A DNA stretch of 64,000 bases from Aquilaria yunnanensis. Its lineage: Eukaryota > Streptophyta > Magnoliopsida > Malvales > Thymelaeaceae. The DNA lies in contig CM077598.1 of assembly GCA_039654915.1 (NCBI GenBank), forward strand, positions 77,714,041-77,778,040, read 5' to 3'. Below the pieces are notes generated by a model. It made no database searches, was not told the origin of the DNA, and saw nothing but the letters and a program-made list of their open reading frames with translations. Below are positions 22,361 to 34,925 of the stretch, in pieces. Position 1 is the stretch's first letter. Every line of letters begins with the position of its first letter. Both the position numbers and the translations under genes were made by a program.

Positions 22361-22647
22361 GCCCATTCCATCATAAGTCCCACTTACTGTTTTTCTGCTC
22401 TCTCTCTGCTTTGCCCTCTGTTCTTGCGTTTTATCTTACTTTCTGTGGCGGAGCTTCTTTAATCAGAGCTTTTCCTACCAACTTTCACGACGGTGTCCTC
22501 AGGCAAATCTTTTGGTGGGTTTTGATTTCCAGAGTACTCTGATTCCTCTGTTTTTCTGAGTTTTTCTGGAAAACTGTTGTTTTTTCCAAACTCGTCTTCT
22601 GAGTTTTTTCTGGAAACTATTTTCTTTTCCATCTCAAACTCTTTTCC

Positions 22648-24997
22648 ATGTCTACGATGCCTGTTCCCGAGAGCTGGAAACCTCTTCTGGCCCATCCTTG
22701 CCGTACCACCCCCGAAAAACTAGAGAGGTGGAAGAAAAAATTCTTTCCTCCCTCTTACGCTGTGACCAGGCTGCCTCGTTCTAGCCATTTTGCTTTTTCA
22801 AATCGCGGCGACGAGGTTACCGTCTTCCGAGCCCAACTGAAGGCCGGACTTCGGTATCCTCCCCCGAAGGTGGTTTGCGAGTTCTGCCAATTCCATGGCA
22901 TTGCTGTGAACCAGCTTCCCCCGAACGCGTACTGCTATTTTAACGCCTACCTCTGCATGTGTGGCATGTTTGGGATAGAGCCCCACTTCATCATTTTCAT
23001 GCAGTACTACAAGCTCTACGTGGCCCCGAAGGGTGGCTTCTATTTCCTGCTGCCTCGGGGATCCGGGAGCAAAAAATTCACCTTCACCTTCGACACGAAG
23101 GATAGCTGGCGGGGGTGGCAGCCTAAGTTCTTTTTCCTGAAGGTGGATAAGAACTGGTCTGATGTCCCGACCAGATGGGCTCAGGGAGTGCTGAACGCAG
23201 ACGTCGTTGATCCGAGGATGCTGCTGACCCCACCGTTGGCTTCCGTGTTCGCGGATTTCGACGCCCGCATTTGGGCAGTCGCTGACTGGGTTCCCGAGGT
23301 CTCTCCTCGTGCTCTTTACCCTTTTCCTATCAACTGGAGGTTGATGACCGAAGAAGTCCTTCGGGAGCTGAAAGTGGTTAAGGAGCACGAGACTGACCTC
23401 AATATGCCCGCTCCCGCCATCGCCGGGAAGGACTCCTGGCTGGTCAAGCTCCTTAAGGGGGAGACTTCTTTCGAATCTTTTGCCGAAAGTGAGTAATCTT
23501 CCACCCCTTTATATTTTTTCCTCGGACATACGCTGATATTTCTTCTCTTTTTCAGAGATGGGCGATGGGGCTGCCGCCTACTACAAGGCCCTCTTTTCTG
23601 GCCAAGTGGAGAAGGGGGAGCAGACAAAGAAGGCGGCTTCCCGAAGAAGGAAGTCGACAGGGGCGGGGCCCTCGGTGAAGCGAGCTAGGAAGGCTGTCTA
23701 GCCTCCTCAGCCAGAGCTTTCGGAAGAAGAAGCTGGCGAAGAGGCTGGTCTTGTTGAAATTTCACCGGCCGAGGTCCCCGCTACTTCCGCCGAGGTGCCT
23801 CCTCCCGACCTCGAGGCCCCCAGAAACACTGTAGTGGTAGAAGTACCTACTGCCGAGGAGCGGTATCGGTAGAAGGGTAAGGGTCTTTCTACCGAGGGGC
23901 CCGAGGATCCCGAGGACACTATCTCTGAGGTTCCTCCAGGTATGCCTTCAGGCGAAGTTCAGCTCCTTTGCTTTTCGCGAATTTTTCTTCTACTCCTAAC
24001 TTCCTTCTCACTTTCAGAGGAGCCTCTTACTGCTGGCTGGAGGGCCATTCATGAGAGGAAACGGGCCCTCCGCGATGCCAAAATCCCTGAGGGGAAGATC
24101 CCCTTGGAGCCCTTTTGGACAATCACGGAGGATATGAATTTGTTCTCCGACGATTGTCCAAAAATGACAAAGGAGATTTGGAAGGGGATGACCACTGACG
24201 CCTCCTTCCGGGCCATTGCGGCGGCTTACCCGAGGGATAATACCCTCGCCGCAAAAGTCACCGAGCATGCTGCTCAGGTATAGTCTTTATACTCTTTTTC
24301 CTCAATTTTCTAAGTGTTTAGATTTGTACTAACCTGGACTTTTGCCTTGCCGTAGCTGCTGGAGTACGCTGGTTACCTCCGAGTTCGGGTGGCCAGAGAG
24401 GCTGCCTCCAAGGATGCGACTTCACGGGAACTCAGTGAAGCGAAGGCTTCGCTTGCGAAGGTGGTCGCCAGCAACCAGCAGCTGGCAGCGGGTTGTTCTC
24501 AGCAAATCGCCACCGTTCGGGAGGAGTTCTCGAAGAAGAGAGAAGAACTTGAAAAGGACTCCTCCCAGAAGATTGCCGACCTCGTCAACCAAGTAAAAGG
24601 GCTGCTCACCGCCAACGGAGATCTTGTCAAGGACAAGGCTGTTTCTGACAGTCTTGCGGCGAGGTTGACGGATGAGAACAATGCTCTCCGAGCCGAGGTC
24701 GAGGCTCTGAAGAAGGAGTCCGGAGGGACGCTGGGGATAAGCGAGCTGGAGGAGGAGATTGCTGAGCTGAGGGACGAGCTCAACGACCTTGGCGTTCAAA
24801 AACATACTTCTGATGAAATGGCCAAGGTCGCCTTTCAGGACGGCTTCTGCCTTGCTCGGCACCAAGTCCTGCAGAGGTTCCCAGATTTGGACCTCTCTTT
24901 TCTGGAGGGCCTAAATATTCCTGAGGGACCTCGGTGGCAGTGGTCCAAGGTCGAGCATCTGAAGCTTCCTGGCCTTCGTCCGCCCGGCTCTCCCTAG
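22648..24997 (+). pseudogene. Four-exon antisense gene of element B, two nonsense codons
   Basis: Exons at 22648-23488, 23556-23939, 24018-24277 and 24356-24997 have exactly the lengths found in A (841, 384, 260, 642). Donors are GTGAGT, GTATGC and GTATAG and acceptors TTCAG, TTCAG and CGTAG. The protein is Transposase_28-like at the N-terminus and coiled coil at the C-terminus. TAG at 23699-23701 and 23870-23872 in exon 2 replaces CAG codons seen in A, so B would yield only a truncated product. It is transcribed away from the 3' LTR of B, against gag-pol. Confidence 0.88.
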
Positions 24998-25105
24998 TTT
25001 GTTTTAGGGCTCCTTTTATTTTTCTCCTTTGTGCTCCTTCTTTGGGCAGCGTTTGCTCTAAATGAACAATCTTTTGGCTAAGTCCTTTCTTGCAAGTTTC
25101 TTCAT

Positions 25106-25515
25106 TTCCACTGTCCCAAACACGTTTGCTCAAGAGACTTTCGGAAAACCTGCAACCAAAGAAACTTTTTACCTTCCTTTGTCCCGAGTGTGCTCGCTCA
25201 AGAGACTTTCTGGAAAGTTTGTAAAAATTTGGCTAAGTCTTTTGCAGGCTTTTTGTTCCCTTTTATCCCGAACATGTTCGCTCAAGGGACTTCGGAAAAC
25301 CTTCAGCCAAATTTTTCTGTCTTCCTATTGTCCCGAGCATATTTGCTCAAGGGACTTAGGAAAATTTTCACGAGATTGCTCATTTCCCTTTTTCCCGAGC
25401 ACGTTCGCTCAAGGGTGTTCGGAAATTACCTCTGCTTTTGTTTTGGCGTGTACTTTTGCGAGATTCTTGCTTTCCCTTTTTCCCGAGCATAGTGGCTCAA
25501 GGGACTTCGGGAAGT
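25106..25515 (-). repeat. Array of six hairpin-forming repeats, element B
   Basis: The same 22-bp hairpin core as in A occurs six times. One unit of about 87 bp present in A (around 6038) is missing, consistent with loss between repeats. It again lies between the converging 3' ends of gag-pol and the antisense gene. Confidence 0.8.
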
Positions 25516-25662
25516 CACATCTGCTTTTTTCGTGGCGAGCACCTTCGCGAAATTCTCTCTTGGACAATTTGGTATACTTAAAAAATTTTCTCAAGACCAT
25601 TCTTCTCCAGACCATTCTGTACTTAGAATATTTCTTGTACAATATATCTCCTCCGCTCAACC

Positions 25663-28600
25663 TTAGGCGTAGAATTTTTTCAAGGCGTCTGAATGCCAAG
25701 TGTTTTTCAATTCTACGCCTTCGGCGTCACCAAGCTTGTACACGCCTTTTCGTACTTCGGCGAGAACCAGATAAGGTCCTTCCCAATTTGCGCGAAGTAC
25801 TCCGTGAGATGGCCTTTGGGGTGCAAAGTCAGCCTTTCGGAGAACGAGGTCTCCTTTCTTGATTTCTTTTGGCCTGGCTTTTAAGTTGATAGCCGCGGCC
25901 ACTCTTTGCTGGAAAGCTTTTCTTCTCAGCTCGGCTATTTCTCTGTGTTCGGCCACAAGGTCGAGCTTAGTTCTCAGACCGAGGTCATTTCCGCCTTCAT
26001 CAAATACTTGCACCCGTATTGAAGGCTGAACTATCTCTATTGGGATAATGGCCTCTGTTCCGAAGACGAGTGAGAAGGGAGTTTCCCCTGTGGCTCTTCG
26101 TGGCGTCGTTCGGTAGCTCCACAATACACTTTGGAGTTCTCCTGGCCATTTCCCCTTGGCTTCCCCAAGTCTCTTTTTCAGGCCATCTTTTATGGTCCTG
26201 TTTGATACTTCCACCTGCCCATTGCTTTGGGGGTGAGCTACTGGGGCGAAGTGCATCTTTATTCCGAGGTCGCTGATGAATTCCTGGAATCCTTTGTCTA
26301 TGAACTAGGATCCATTATCAGCTACTAGTACCCTCGGTATGCCAAATCTGCATACGATGTTCTTCCATACGAACTTCTGCACTTCTTTTGCCGAGATAGT
26401 TGCTAGTGGTTCTGCCTCTACCCACTTTGAGAAATAGTCCACTGCTACCAAGCAGAATTTCACGCCTCCGGGCGCTGTGGGGAGTGGCCCAATAAGGTCT
26501 ATACCCCAGACTGCGAAGGGCCAAGGATAGTCTGCCGATGTTACCATTTCCGAGGGTATCCTCTGGATTTTTGCATGTCTCTGGCAACTACTGCACTTCT
26601 GGACAAACTGCCTTGCGTCCTTTCTCAGGGTAGGCCAGAAGTATCCTTCGCGGAGTATCACTGCTGCAAGGGCATCAGTTCCAATGTGCGAGCCGCACAT
26701 GCCTTCGTGAACTTCTTCGAGGACCATCTCAATATCCTCTTCGCCCACACATCTCTGCAGCGGATTTGCATATCCTTGCCGATATAACTCTTCACCAATC
26801 AGGAAGAATCTTCCGGCGCATCTTCGCAGTCTTGCAGCATTGCCGGCGTCTTCGGGAAGCTCATTCTCTGCGAGGTATCTCTTTATGGGGTCTTCCCACC
26901 CTGTTCCCGAGGTCGTTACGCTTAGCACGGAGATGCTTGGATGGTCTAGCAGCTCGGTGTATGTTTTGGACTTTGCTAAGCAATCTGCCTCAGTGTTATT
27001 CCACCGGGGTACATTTTCGACCCGCACGGCGTCAAACTCTTGGATGAGTTTTGTTACTAGCTCGTGGTATTTTGCCAAGATTAGGTTCTTCACCCCATAA
27101 TCTCCTGCCGTCTGCCGAACTACCAGCTGGGAATCGCTGTGAGCCCTTAAGTTTCTCACGCCAATCTTTCTGGCCAAGCGCAATCCCGCTATGAGGGCTT
27201 CATACTCAGCCACATTATTGGTGACGTTGAAGCTGAACTTGATAGCCTTCATCACCTCTAGGCCTTCGGGTCCTTTGATAACTATTCCAGCTCCCTGGTG
27301 TTCGGACCCCGAGGCTCCGTCAACATGCAAGGTCCATTCTGGCTCACCTTCTTTCGGATCTGAGTGGTTCTCCCCAGTGGTGGGTATTTCGGCGATAAAA
27401 TCTGCCAATGCTTGGGCTTTTATGGCCTTCCGAGGCTCATACGTGATTTCGTGTTCGCCAAGCTCTATGCACCACTTGGAGAGCCTTCCTGAATGATCAA
27501 CTCTCTTCATAACATCCCGTATTGGTAGACTACTTCGGACGATGATGGGGTGAGCCTGGAAATATGGTCGCAGTCTTCTTCCTGCAAGCACCAAGGCGTA
27601 TATAGCTTTTTGAAGCAAAGGGTACCTGACTTCGGCGCCATGCAGGGACTTGCTGACGTAGTAGACCGGCCATTGTTTCGGCCCTTCTTCTTTCACCAGG
27701 ACCGAGCTCACGGCCTTTTCTGTGACGACGAGGTACAGTACGAGGGGTTTTCCCTCCCGAGGTTGTCGTAGAGTCGGCAGGCTGGCCAGGTAGACTTTGA
27801 GTTCTTCCCAGGCCTTTTGGCAATCTTCATCCCAAGGACGATCATTTCTTCCGAGGTCGCCTTCCATCTTTGCTGCCTTTGTGAGGACTTTGAAGAAAGG
27901 TCTACACCTATCTCCGTACCTGGAAATAAACCTGCTCAGAGAGGTTATTCTTCCGGTTAGTCTCTGCACGTCTTTGACTATGGCAGGAGTTTGGAACTCA
28001 AGCAGAGCCTTAATCTTCTCAGGATTGGCGTCGATGCCTCTTTCGGATACCGTGTACCCAAGGAATTTTCCCGAGGTCATGCCGAAGATACACTTCTCGG
28101 GATTAAGGCGAATCCCGAAGGCTCTGAGCTTTTGGAAGGTTTCCTCCAAATCTGCAACGTGGTAGCCGGGCAGCTTGCTTTTGACTATCATATCATCAAC
28201 ATATACCTCCATGTTTATCTCCATTTGGTCCTTGAAGACCTTGTTCATCAGTCTCTGGTAGGTGGCTCCTGCATTTTTTAGCCCGGAGGGCATTCTGACA
28301 TAGCAGTACGTTCCTCCCTCGGTGATGAAGGCAGTTTTCTCTTCATCTTCGGGGTCCATCCTTATCTGATGGTAGCCGCTGAAAGCATCTAGGAAGCTCA
28401 GGAGCCCGTATTCGGCCGTCGAATCTACTAGTTGATCTATTGGCGGGAGGGGAAATGAGTCTTTCGGGCAAGCATCGTTCAAGTTTCTGAAATCAATGCA
28501 CATCCGGAGTTTGCTGCTACCTTCTTTTGTGGCGATGACCACGTTGCTTAACCATTCGGGGTATTTTACCTCCCTGATAACTTCAGCATCCAATAGGCGC

Positions 28601-31158
28601 TGGACTTTGGTTTTCACGAAGTTGCTTTTGTGGGCTGAGATGCTTCGTTTCTTTTGCCTGATAGGTTTTGCTTCCGGGCTTACTTTGAGGCTGTGCTGTA
28701 TTATGCCACGGTTCACTCCTGGCATGTCTTTCGGCGAATAGGCAAACAGATCTTTATTTTTCAGCAGAAAGGATACAAGATTTTCCTTGTCACCTTTGGC
28801 CAAGCTCTTCCCTATTCGGGTAGATTGTCCTGGGACAAGATCTACTGCTTCCATTTCTGCTTCTGCGGGATCTCCTTCTTTGCCTTTCTCCTGCGCCTTT
28901 GCCTCCACCATTTGTGTAGAGTTGTTTGCCGGAGCCTTTCGTGCTTTTACAAACACCTTTCTTACCTCGGCTTGGTCGATGAAGACCTCTGCATCTCCAT
29001 CCTTGGTGGCGAATGTGACAGTCAAGTACTTCACATCGGGGCGAATGTGCAGGTTCCCCTGAGTCTGCCTTCCAAGGATGGCGTTGTACGAAGACGGGAC
29101 GTCCATGATGATGAATCTTGCCATTGTGGACGCGTACAACTCAGCTGCTCCGTCTACCGAAGTGCCTTTCATCATCAAGGGGAGGTCGATCCATCCGAGG
29201 ACGGGTAGTTCGGATGGCCCAACGCCGAAGGTGGGCATGGTGACAGGTTTAAGCTCGCTGCTGGAGATGCCCAAGCTCGGCAGTAAGTGCGAGAATAGGA
29301 CGTCAGCATTTGAGCCATCATCAAGCAACACTCTCTTGACGTCCCACTTCCCTATTCTCGCCATTATCAGCAGCGGGTCGTCGTGGGGGAAGACGACGGT
29401 GGAGCCATCTTTGCGAGCCAGTTTCTTTGATGGACTTTGATACTCCATAACTGCAATTTCTCTGGCCTTCCGCTTTCTTTCCGAGGATGGGAGCCTCGTG
29501 GTGATGGTTTGGATGACCCCTACTGGAGGTGGAAGGTGCCTTTTTGGACTTCTGTTTCTCCGCCTGTCGGAGTCATAGTCCTCGTTTTTGGCCCTCTCTT
29601 CCTCCTCTTTTCTGCCTTTTGGGGAGGGCATCCGCAGGTATTTGCGAAGTTAGCCCTGTTTGATCAGCGACTCTATGTACTTCTTCAGCTGGAAGCAGTC
29701 TTCGGTGTCATGACTGTGGTCGCGATGAAACTGGCAGAACTTCTTGGCATTCTTCTTATTATCGGCGGCCATGGCCTTTGGCCGCCGAATCTGCGTCCCT
29801 TGCCTTTCCAGTGCCATGAGAATGTTGGTCCGTGTCGTGCTCAAGGGCGTGAAACTTTGAGGTTTCCTTCCTCGCATTCGTCGTGGTCGGCCTGTGTGTT
29901 TAGAAAGATGCCGAGCTTGCTGACTGGACCCTTCGGCGCGATGATGATCAGACTTCGGCCCCGCCATCCTCAATTCCTCGGCTGTCATGTGCTGCTCTGC
30001 CCTTCGGTAAAATTCTCCGAGGGTCTCCGGGGGGTCCTTTGAGAACTCGTAGAACAGCTGTGAGTCACGCCGAAGGCCCCGTGTCATAGCGAGGATGCGG
30101 ATTTCGGGCCGGAAGTCCGGGACGCTGAGTGCTTCCCTGTTGAATCGTTCGACATAGTCTCGGATTGTCTCTCCGTTTCTCTGCTCTATGTCGAACATCT
30201 GCACAGGCATTTTGGCCGTCGGCCTGCTCCCAATGAACTGCTGGGTGAAGGCTGTGGACAACTCCTGGAACTCAGTGATAGTCCCTGGGGGCAAGGAATT
30301 GTACCATGCTGTTGCTGGGACCGTGAGGGTGACTTTGAAGCATTTGCACATGGTAGCGTCATCAGCTCTGTGCATTATCATGCTCCGTCTGTACTTCGTC
30401 AGATGGGCCTGTGGATCAGTCCGGCCATCATAGATCTCCAGCCTAGGCACTCTCAAGTCGCCTGGCATAGTTGCCTCAACGACGGCGCGAATAAACGGGG
30501 AGTCATCTTCGCATAATGCCCCCGACAGCCTGTCCCAAACGGGTTTTCTGGCCACTTGCTTCTCCACTCTGTCCAGCCGTGCCAATATCCTTTCCAGAAG
30601 CGCAGTGGCGCTAGGACCATTTTCGCGGGAGAGAGATCGATGGTGCCTCCTCGGGGAGCGAGTTCGGCGCGGAGGGGTCAGGGACCTCGCCTCGGGCGAC
30701 GAACTGCTTCGCTGTGAGACTCTCGGTCGCTTGGACCCGGTTTGTCCCACAGGCCGTCTCCCGAGGGCTATATCTTCTGTGGATGATTCTCCGCGAGGCT
30801 CTCCACTTCCTGAACTGCGGTATGTAGACTTGGGGCTTCTCTCCCGAGGGCGTGCAGATGAGGGTTTCTGGGCTTGTGACTGCTGTGGCCATCTTCGGTC
30901 GATCTGCTGAGTCATTTCAGCAATGACCGAGCGCTGAAAGTCCCTCAAGAAGCTCATGGTGATTACCAGAGGGCGGTCTTCCTCGGGCGTAGAAGTCTCT
31001 GGGAATGTCTGCTCAGCGGCCGGTTGTATCTCAGGCGCGGACGAGGACCTTGGGAGTCCCTTGTCCTTAGAACGCCGAGTCTCAACGACGGTGATTTGCG
31101 AGCGGGTTCCCACAGACGGCGCCAAATGATGGCCTGGGGCCTCATCGTTGTGAGTCAT
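25663..31158 (-). pseudogene. gag-pol: gag-pol of element B, one frame with two nonsense codons
   Basis: A single frame of 1832 codons runs from an ATG in the 5' LTR (31158) to the stop at 25663-25665, with no frameshift between gag and pol. Gag has the retrotransposon gag domain and the knuckle CQFHRDHSHDTEDC. Pol has protease (LLDDGSNADVLF), RT with YVDDM, RNase H (VYYVSKSLHGAEVRYPLLQK), archaeal-type RNase H (NVAEYEALIAGLRLA) and integrase (HHCC, then DDE in IDLIGPL, ADNGS and GQVEVSNR). TAA at 29647-29649 (CAA in A) and TAG at 26302-26304 (CAG in A) interrupt it. Apart from these, it is the best-kept gag-pol in the window. Confidence 0.93.
31107..31124 (-). other. Primer-binding site of element B
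   Basis: The minus strand reads TGGCGCCGTCTGTGGGAA, two bases after the 5' LTR end, a better match to the plant gypsy consensus than A. Confidence 0.88.
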
Positions 31159-31329
31159 GATGACTGTTGAAGAGACTTCTAGGAGGAAGAACGCCTGGAA
31201 GGTGGATCGCCCCAAGGAGAGTACCTGAAAAGCTGGTAAACAGGGTTAGGAGGCAACCGGAGTGTTTTTCCGGGGGGGGAGCCTCCAACGCCCAAGTCAG
31301 TGGTGGCCGGAAAAAGTAGAAAGTCACTT
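31127..31329 (-). repeat. 5' LTR of element B, part next to the primer site
   Basis: It matches 20942-21145. It contains the gag start codon (31158-31156) and is cut at 31329 by the 4.65-kb unit. Confidence 0.93.
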
Positions 31330-33351
31330 GTCACGCCCCGTACTGCCCCTGGCCCATCTGGGCCCAATTATCAAAGCTTGCAGCGGAAGTTATTCACATT
31401 TGAGGGGGCTTTATTTAATACTACGAGCACCTACGGCGTGAGAGTCCAGGATCTAATCTGGTTCTAGCTTGATTGATTATTTACCTTCAATATGTTTCAG
31501 GGTGCTCTTTAAGGTCAAGCTAGCACCTATGTGGAATTTTAGTGTTCCAATTATGAGCTTTCTCAACTTAACAGATTTTCATGCACATAATGCTCTTAGA
31601 TGCCATCTTATCAAATCAGCAACCAACTCCATACAAATCTAGGTTCACTGGAGATCCTTCCTTAGGTACACATATTCAGCCAATCAATCTTGCAATTCAA
31701 GCAAAGCAATCACTTAGTCCAGTAAGTGCATAGAATGTGTGCCCATCAAGTGTACTAGTCCAATGCATGGCAACAAAGAAGCCCATCTTATTTTCAAGTT
31801 TGAAAACATATTTGCATGTCCATGAGCATCAGCCAAGTCTAGTACACATAACATGAATATCCATCATGGCATTATTCATCATAGTCATCCATCCAAGGCA
31901 AAGTTCATCATCATAAGTCAACCAGAACTATGCCTATCCATAGCACAGCAAACAAGCATCACCTACTTGGAAAACATACCAAGGAATGCTTTATGTCTAA
32001 GTTTATCTAGGTTCAAGTTTTACAGACCAAGTTTTCATGTCTACTTAATCTGTAACTCAAATAGACATGGAACACAATCCACCTTATAGACCTTGTTCCC
32101 ACAACTTCTAGACCCCATATCCTGCACAGGTAAGTCCACAACATTAGCTTGTTCCACAAGCAATCTATACCACACAAGTCACTTTGAGCATATGATTTTA
32201 CTGAGCATCACTATACACATACCCAACCTTTTAGTGTATCGTAACGAGTACTCTGGTACTCCTCGCTTGGTCTATCAAGCCATCCATTTCCTGAAAAATG
32301 TTTAGCAGGGCGGGTGAGTTATAAAACTCAATAAGAATCCCGGCGTGAGGTAGGTATCTCATGACTTTCATAGTCATATCCGGCTTTTAAAGCCAAAGTG
32401 TGCCAAGAACGTAATGGCATTTTCCATATTCCTGCAAAGGAAAACACTAAAACAAGAAAACACACGGTATGGCATGATAGCAATAATAATAATAATAATC
32501 AGGGTCAGCATGCACAAACAATTTCAGAGAAGCACACAACTCAACGCACACACCACTGTTCCTCGTAACCTGTGGGCATCGCAAGCATTCGCATTTGCAT
32601 AACCATTTCCGGTCGACCATTTTTCTTTTTTTTATCTTATCTGAGCTCATTATCTTGGGACCGAGTTGGCCAAACTCGATACCAAGACCCAAATGCTTGC
32701 TATTCTACTCATGAGTATACCATCGTTGCCGAAGCAACACCACCTCGCCCAGTACGCACTTATGTGCCCAATTATCCATAGTTGCCGAAGCAACGATCCT
32801 CGTCCAATACGCACTTATGTGCCCAATTATTAAACTAAGAAAGTACATGAGACCTCACAAAAGTAACAACCACGTAGCCCTGACATGCACACCTATGGTC
32901 ACTTGGTGCTTTGACCATCACATAGGGGCACTAATACTCACACTGAAAGGACATGGAAAATATACCATGGAGAGTGAGTATTGGGATTCTTACACCATTT
33001 GTATAACCTTTTTGCTCATTGTCTTTGCCTTGCTTTGCTTTGTTTGTTGTTGTAACTTTGCCCTTGCCTTAATGGACCTATAAAGCCCAATACACTAGCA
33101 AGTTAATTTCTTACTTTTCATGAACCATGAGAACCATAATTTACCAAGGACTCTTGGTTTAACTTACTCAACCTTACTTAAAGAGGAAAGGCCCCATAAT
33201 TACCCTTCTTGGTTAAAGTCCAATTCCAATTGTAGCCAATGTTGGCATTATAGCCAAGATGGCCAATGTAGCCATTGCTGCCAATTTAGCCCAAGTTTGC
33301 CTATGTAGCCCATGTAGTGAATTGTAGCCCATTTTCATCTTGCTGTGAATT

Positions 33352-33640
33352 GAGGCCCAACTTGGCCTTTTCTGAAAGTGTAGGCCCAATTGGCCTTTTC
33401 TGGAAGGTTAGGCCCAATTGGCCTTTTCTGGAATTTTGGCCCAACTTGGGCTTTCCAGGAACTCAGGCCCACTTGGCCTTCTCTGGAACCCAGGCCCACT
33501 TGGCCTGTTCTGGAACTCAGGCCCAACTGGCCTTTATTTAACTCAGGCCCACTTGGCCTTTTAATTCCTCAGGCCCACTTGGCCTTTTATCTTCTCAGGC
33601 CCACTTGGCCTTTTAATTCTCTTCTGGACTTGGGCCTATA
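33352..33640. repeat. Tandem repeat of about 27-33 bp inside the giant unit
   Basis: About ten units contain AGGCCCACTTGGCCTTTT or AGGCCCAATTGGCCTTTT, with CTGGAA or similar as a variable spacer. GGCCCAATTGGCC forms a near-palindrome. There is no coding sense; the open frames here come from the repeat. Confidence 0.8.
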
Positions 33641-34049
33641 TTAACTTTTTCAGGATTTAGCCCAATTCAGCCTTTAGGCCCAATATACATCTTCAGGACT
33701 TGGGCATATATTAACCTTTTCAGGATTTAGCCCAAGTGTTGAGTCAAAGTAGCCCACTTGCCAATAATGCCATTATGGTCCATTTGGCCAATATTACTCA
33801 AAACTCTGGGTTTTCCACTCAAGCACCTCAATAACAATTGTTGACAGAATTGTCCTTGAATTCTTCTTTGCCACTTTAGTCCCAAATTTTCCTTGTGAAC
33901 ACTTTTGCCACCAAATTACTTGGTTAACACACATCCGCCAAAAATTGGCACCATGGCCGAATGCATGCTTCATTTCTTCTTTGTGATTTTTTGCTTGTAC
34001 AAGTCATCTAGGACTTAAAAATATGCCAAGAACACTTGGCTCCACATGG

Positions 34050-34205
34050 CTAACATGCCAAGAGATTAAAATCAACATATGGCCGAATCTTTCAAGCTTG
34101 ATTTTTTTTTTGCTCATAAAACTTCTACACATGGCTAACATGCCAAGATATTAAAATCAACAAATGGCCGAATCTTTCAAGCTTGATTTTTGCTCATAAA
34201 TCTTC
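34050..34205. repeat. Direct repeat of about 78 bp, two copies
   Basis: A block with ATGGCTAACATGCCAAGA, AATCAACA and ATGGCCGAATCTTTCAAG occurs twice in a row, differing by a poly-T tract. Confidence 0.7.
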
Positions 34206-34434
34206 TCTTTTTGCATCCAACTTTTGGCCATCAACATGCACACTCACAAGAACATCTTCACTACCAAGAACACTTGGTTTCAAGCTTGCATGCCAAAAAT
34301 ACCCATTTGGCCGAATATACTCCTTGCTTTTCTTTGCATCTTTTGTTTGTTTCTTTGCTTGGAAAGGCTATACAAGCCTCAAGGCACCAAGAACACTTGG
34401 TTTCAAGCCTCAAAATACCATGGACATTCATGGC

Positions 34435-34925
34435 CGAAGCTTCATCCTTGTTTTTCTTGGAGTTCTCCTCCATTTCCTTGCTTTTGATGGCTTAAAAGTG
34501 CCATGCATGCCTTGAACTCTCAAGTTGAGTCCAAGAGCACTATGATTCCTCCATGGCCGAATCTTCAAGAGTTTTTCCTTGCAAAAATCCAGCAAATACA
34601 AAGCATTAAAAAGTAATATCTAGCTCAAAACACAAGAAATTAACAATGAAAACATGATTCACTTACAACCTTGTTTATGGCCGAATCTTGAGCTTGTTCT
34701 TCCTTGATGTTTTCCTTGTTTTTCTTGCTCCTCATGGCTTAGAAATGTCATGCATGTTCATGAGCTCATGTGTGAAGCTCAAGAATAATAAGTTCCTCCA
34801 TGGCCGAATCTTCAAGAGCTTGTTTCTTGATGTTGTTCTTCACTTCCTTGCTTCTCATGGCTTAAAAATGCCAAGCATGCTCATGAGCTCTTGAGATGAA
34901 CTCAAGAACACCATTTTCTCACCAT
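34435..34925. repeat. Tandem repeat of about 122 bp, partly degenerate
   Basis: Units start at ATGGCCGAATCTT and contain TTCCTTG...CTCATGGCTTA and CATGAGCTC. The clearest pair is about 34679-34800 and 34801-34925, with an older unit near 34430-34550. The ATGGCCGAAT word recurs up to 35210. Confidence 0.65.

Noticed and set aside
32481..32500. AAT microsatellite as a functional element
   Set aside because: Short simple repeat with no further signal.
31853..33541. Short open frames in the 4.65-kb unit as genes
   Set aside because: AT-rich or repeat-derived, without start context, domains or conservation that can be seen.
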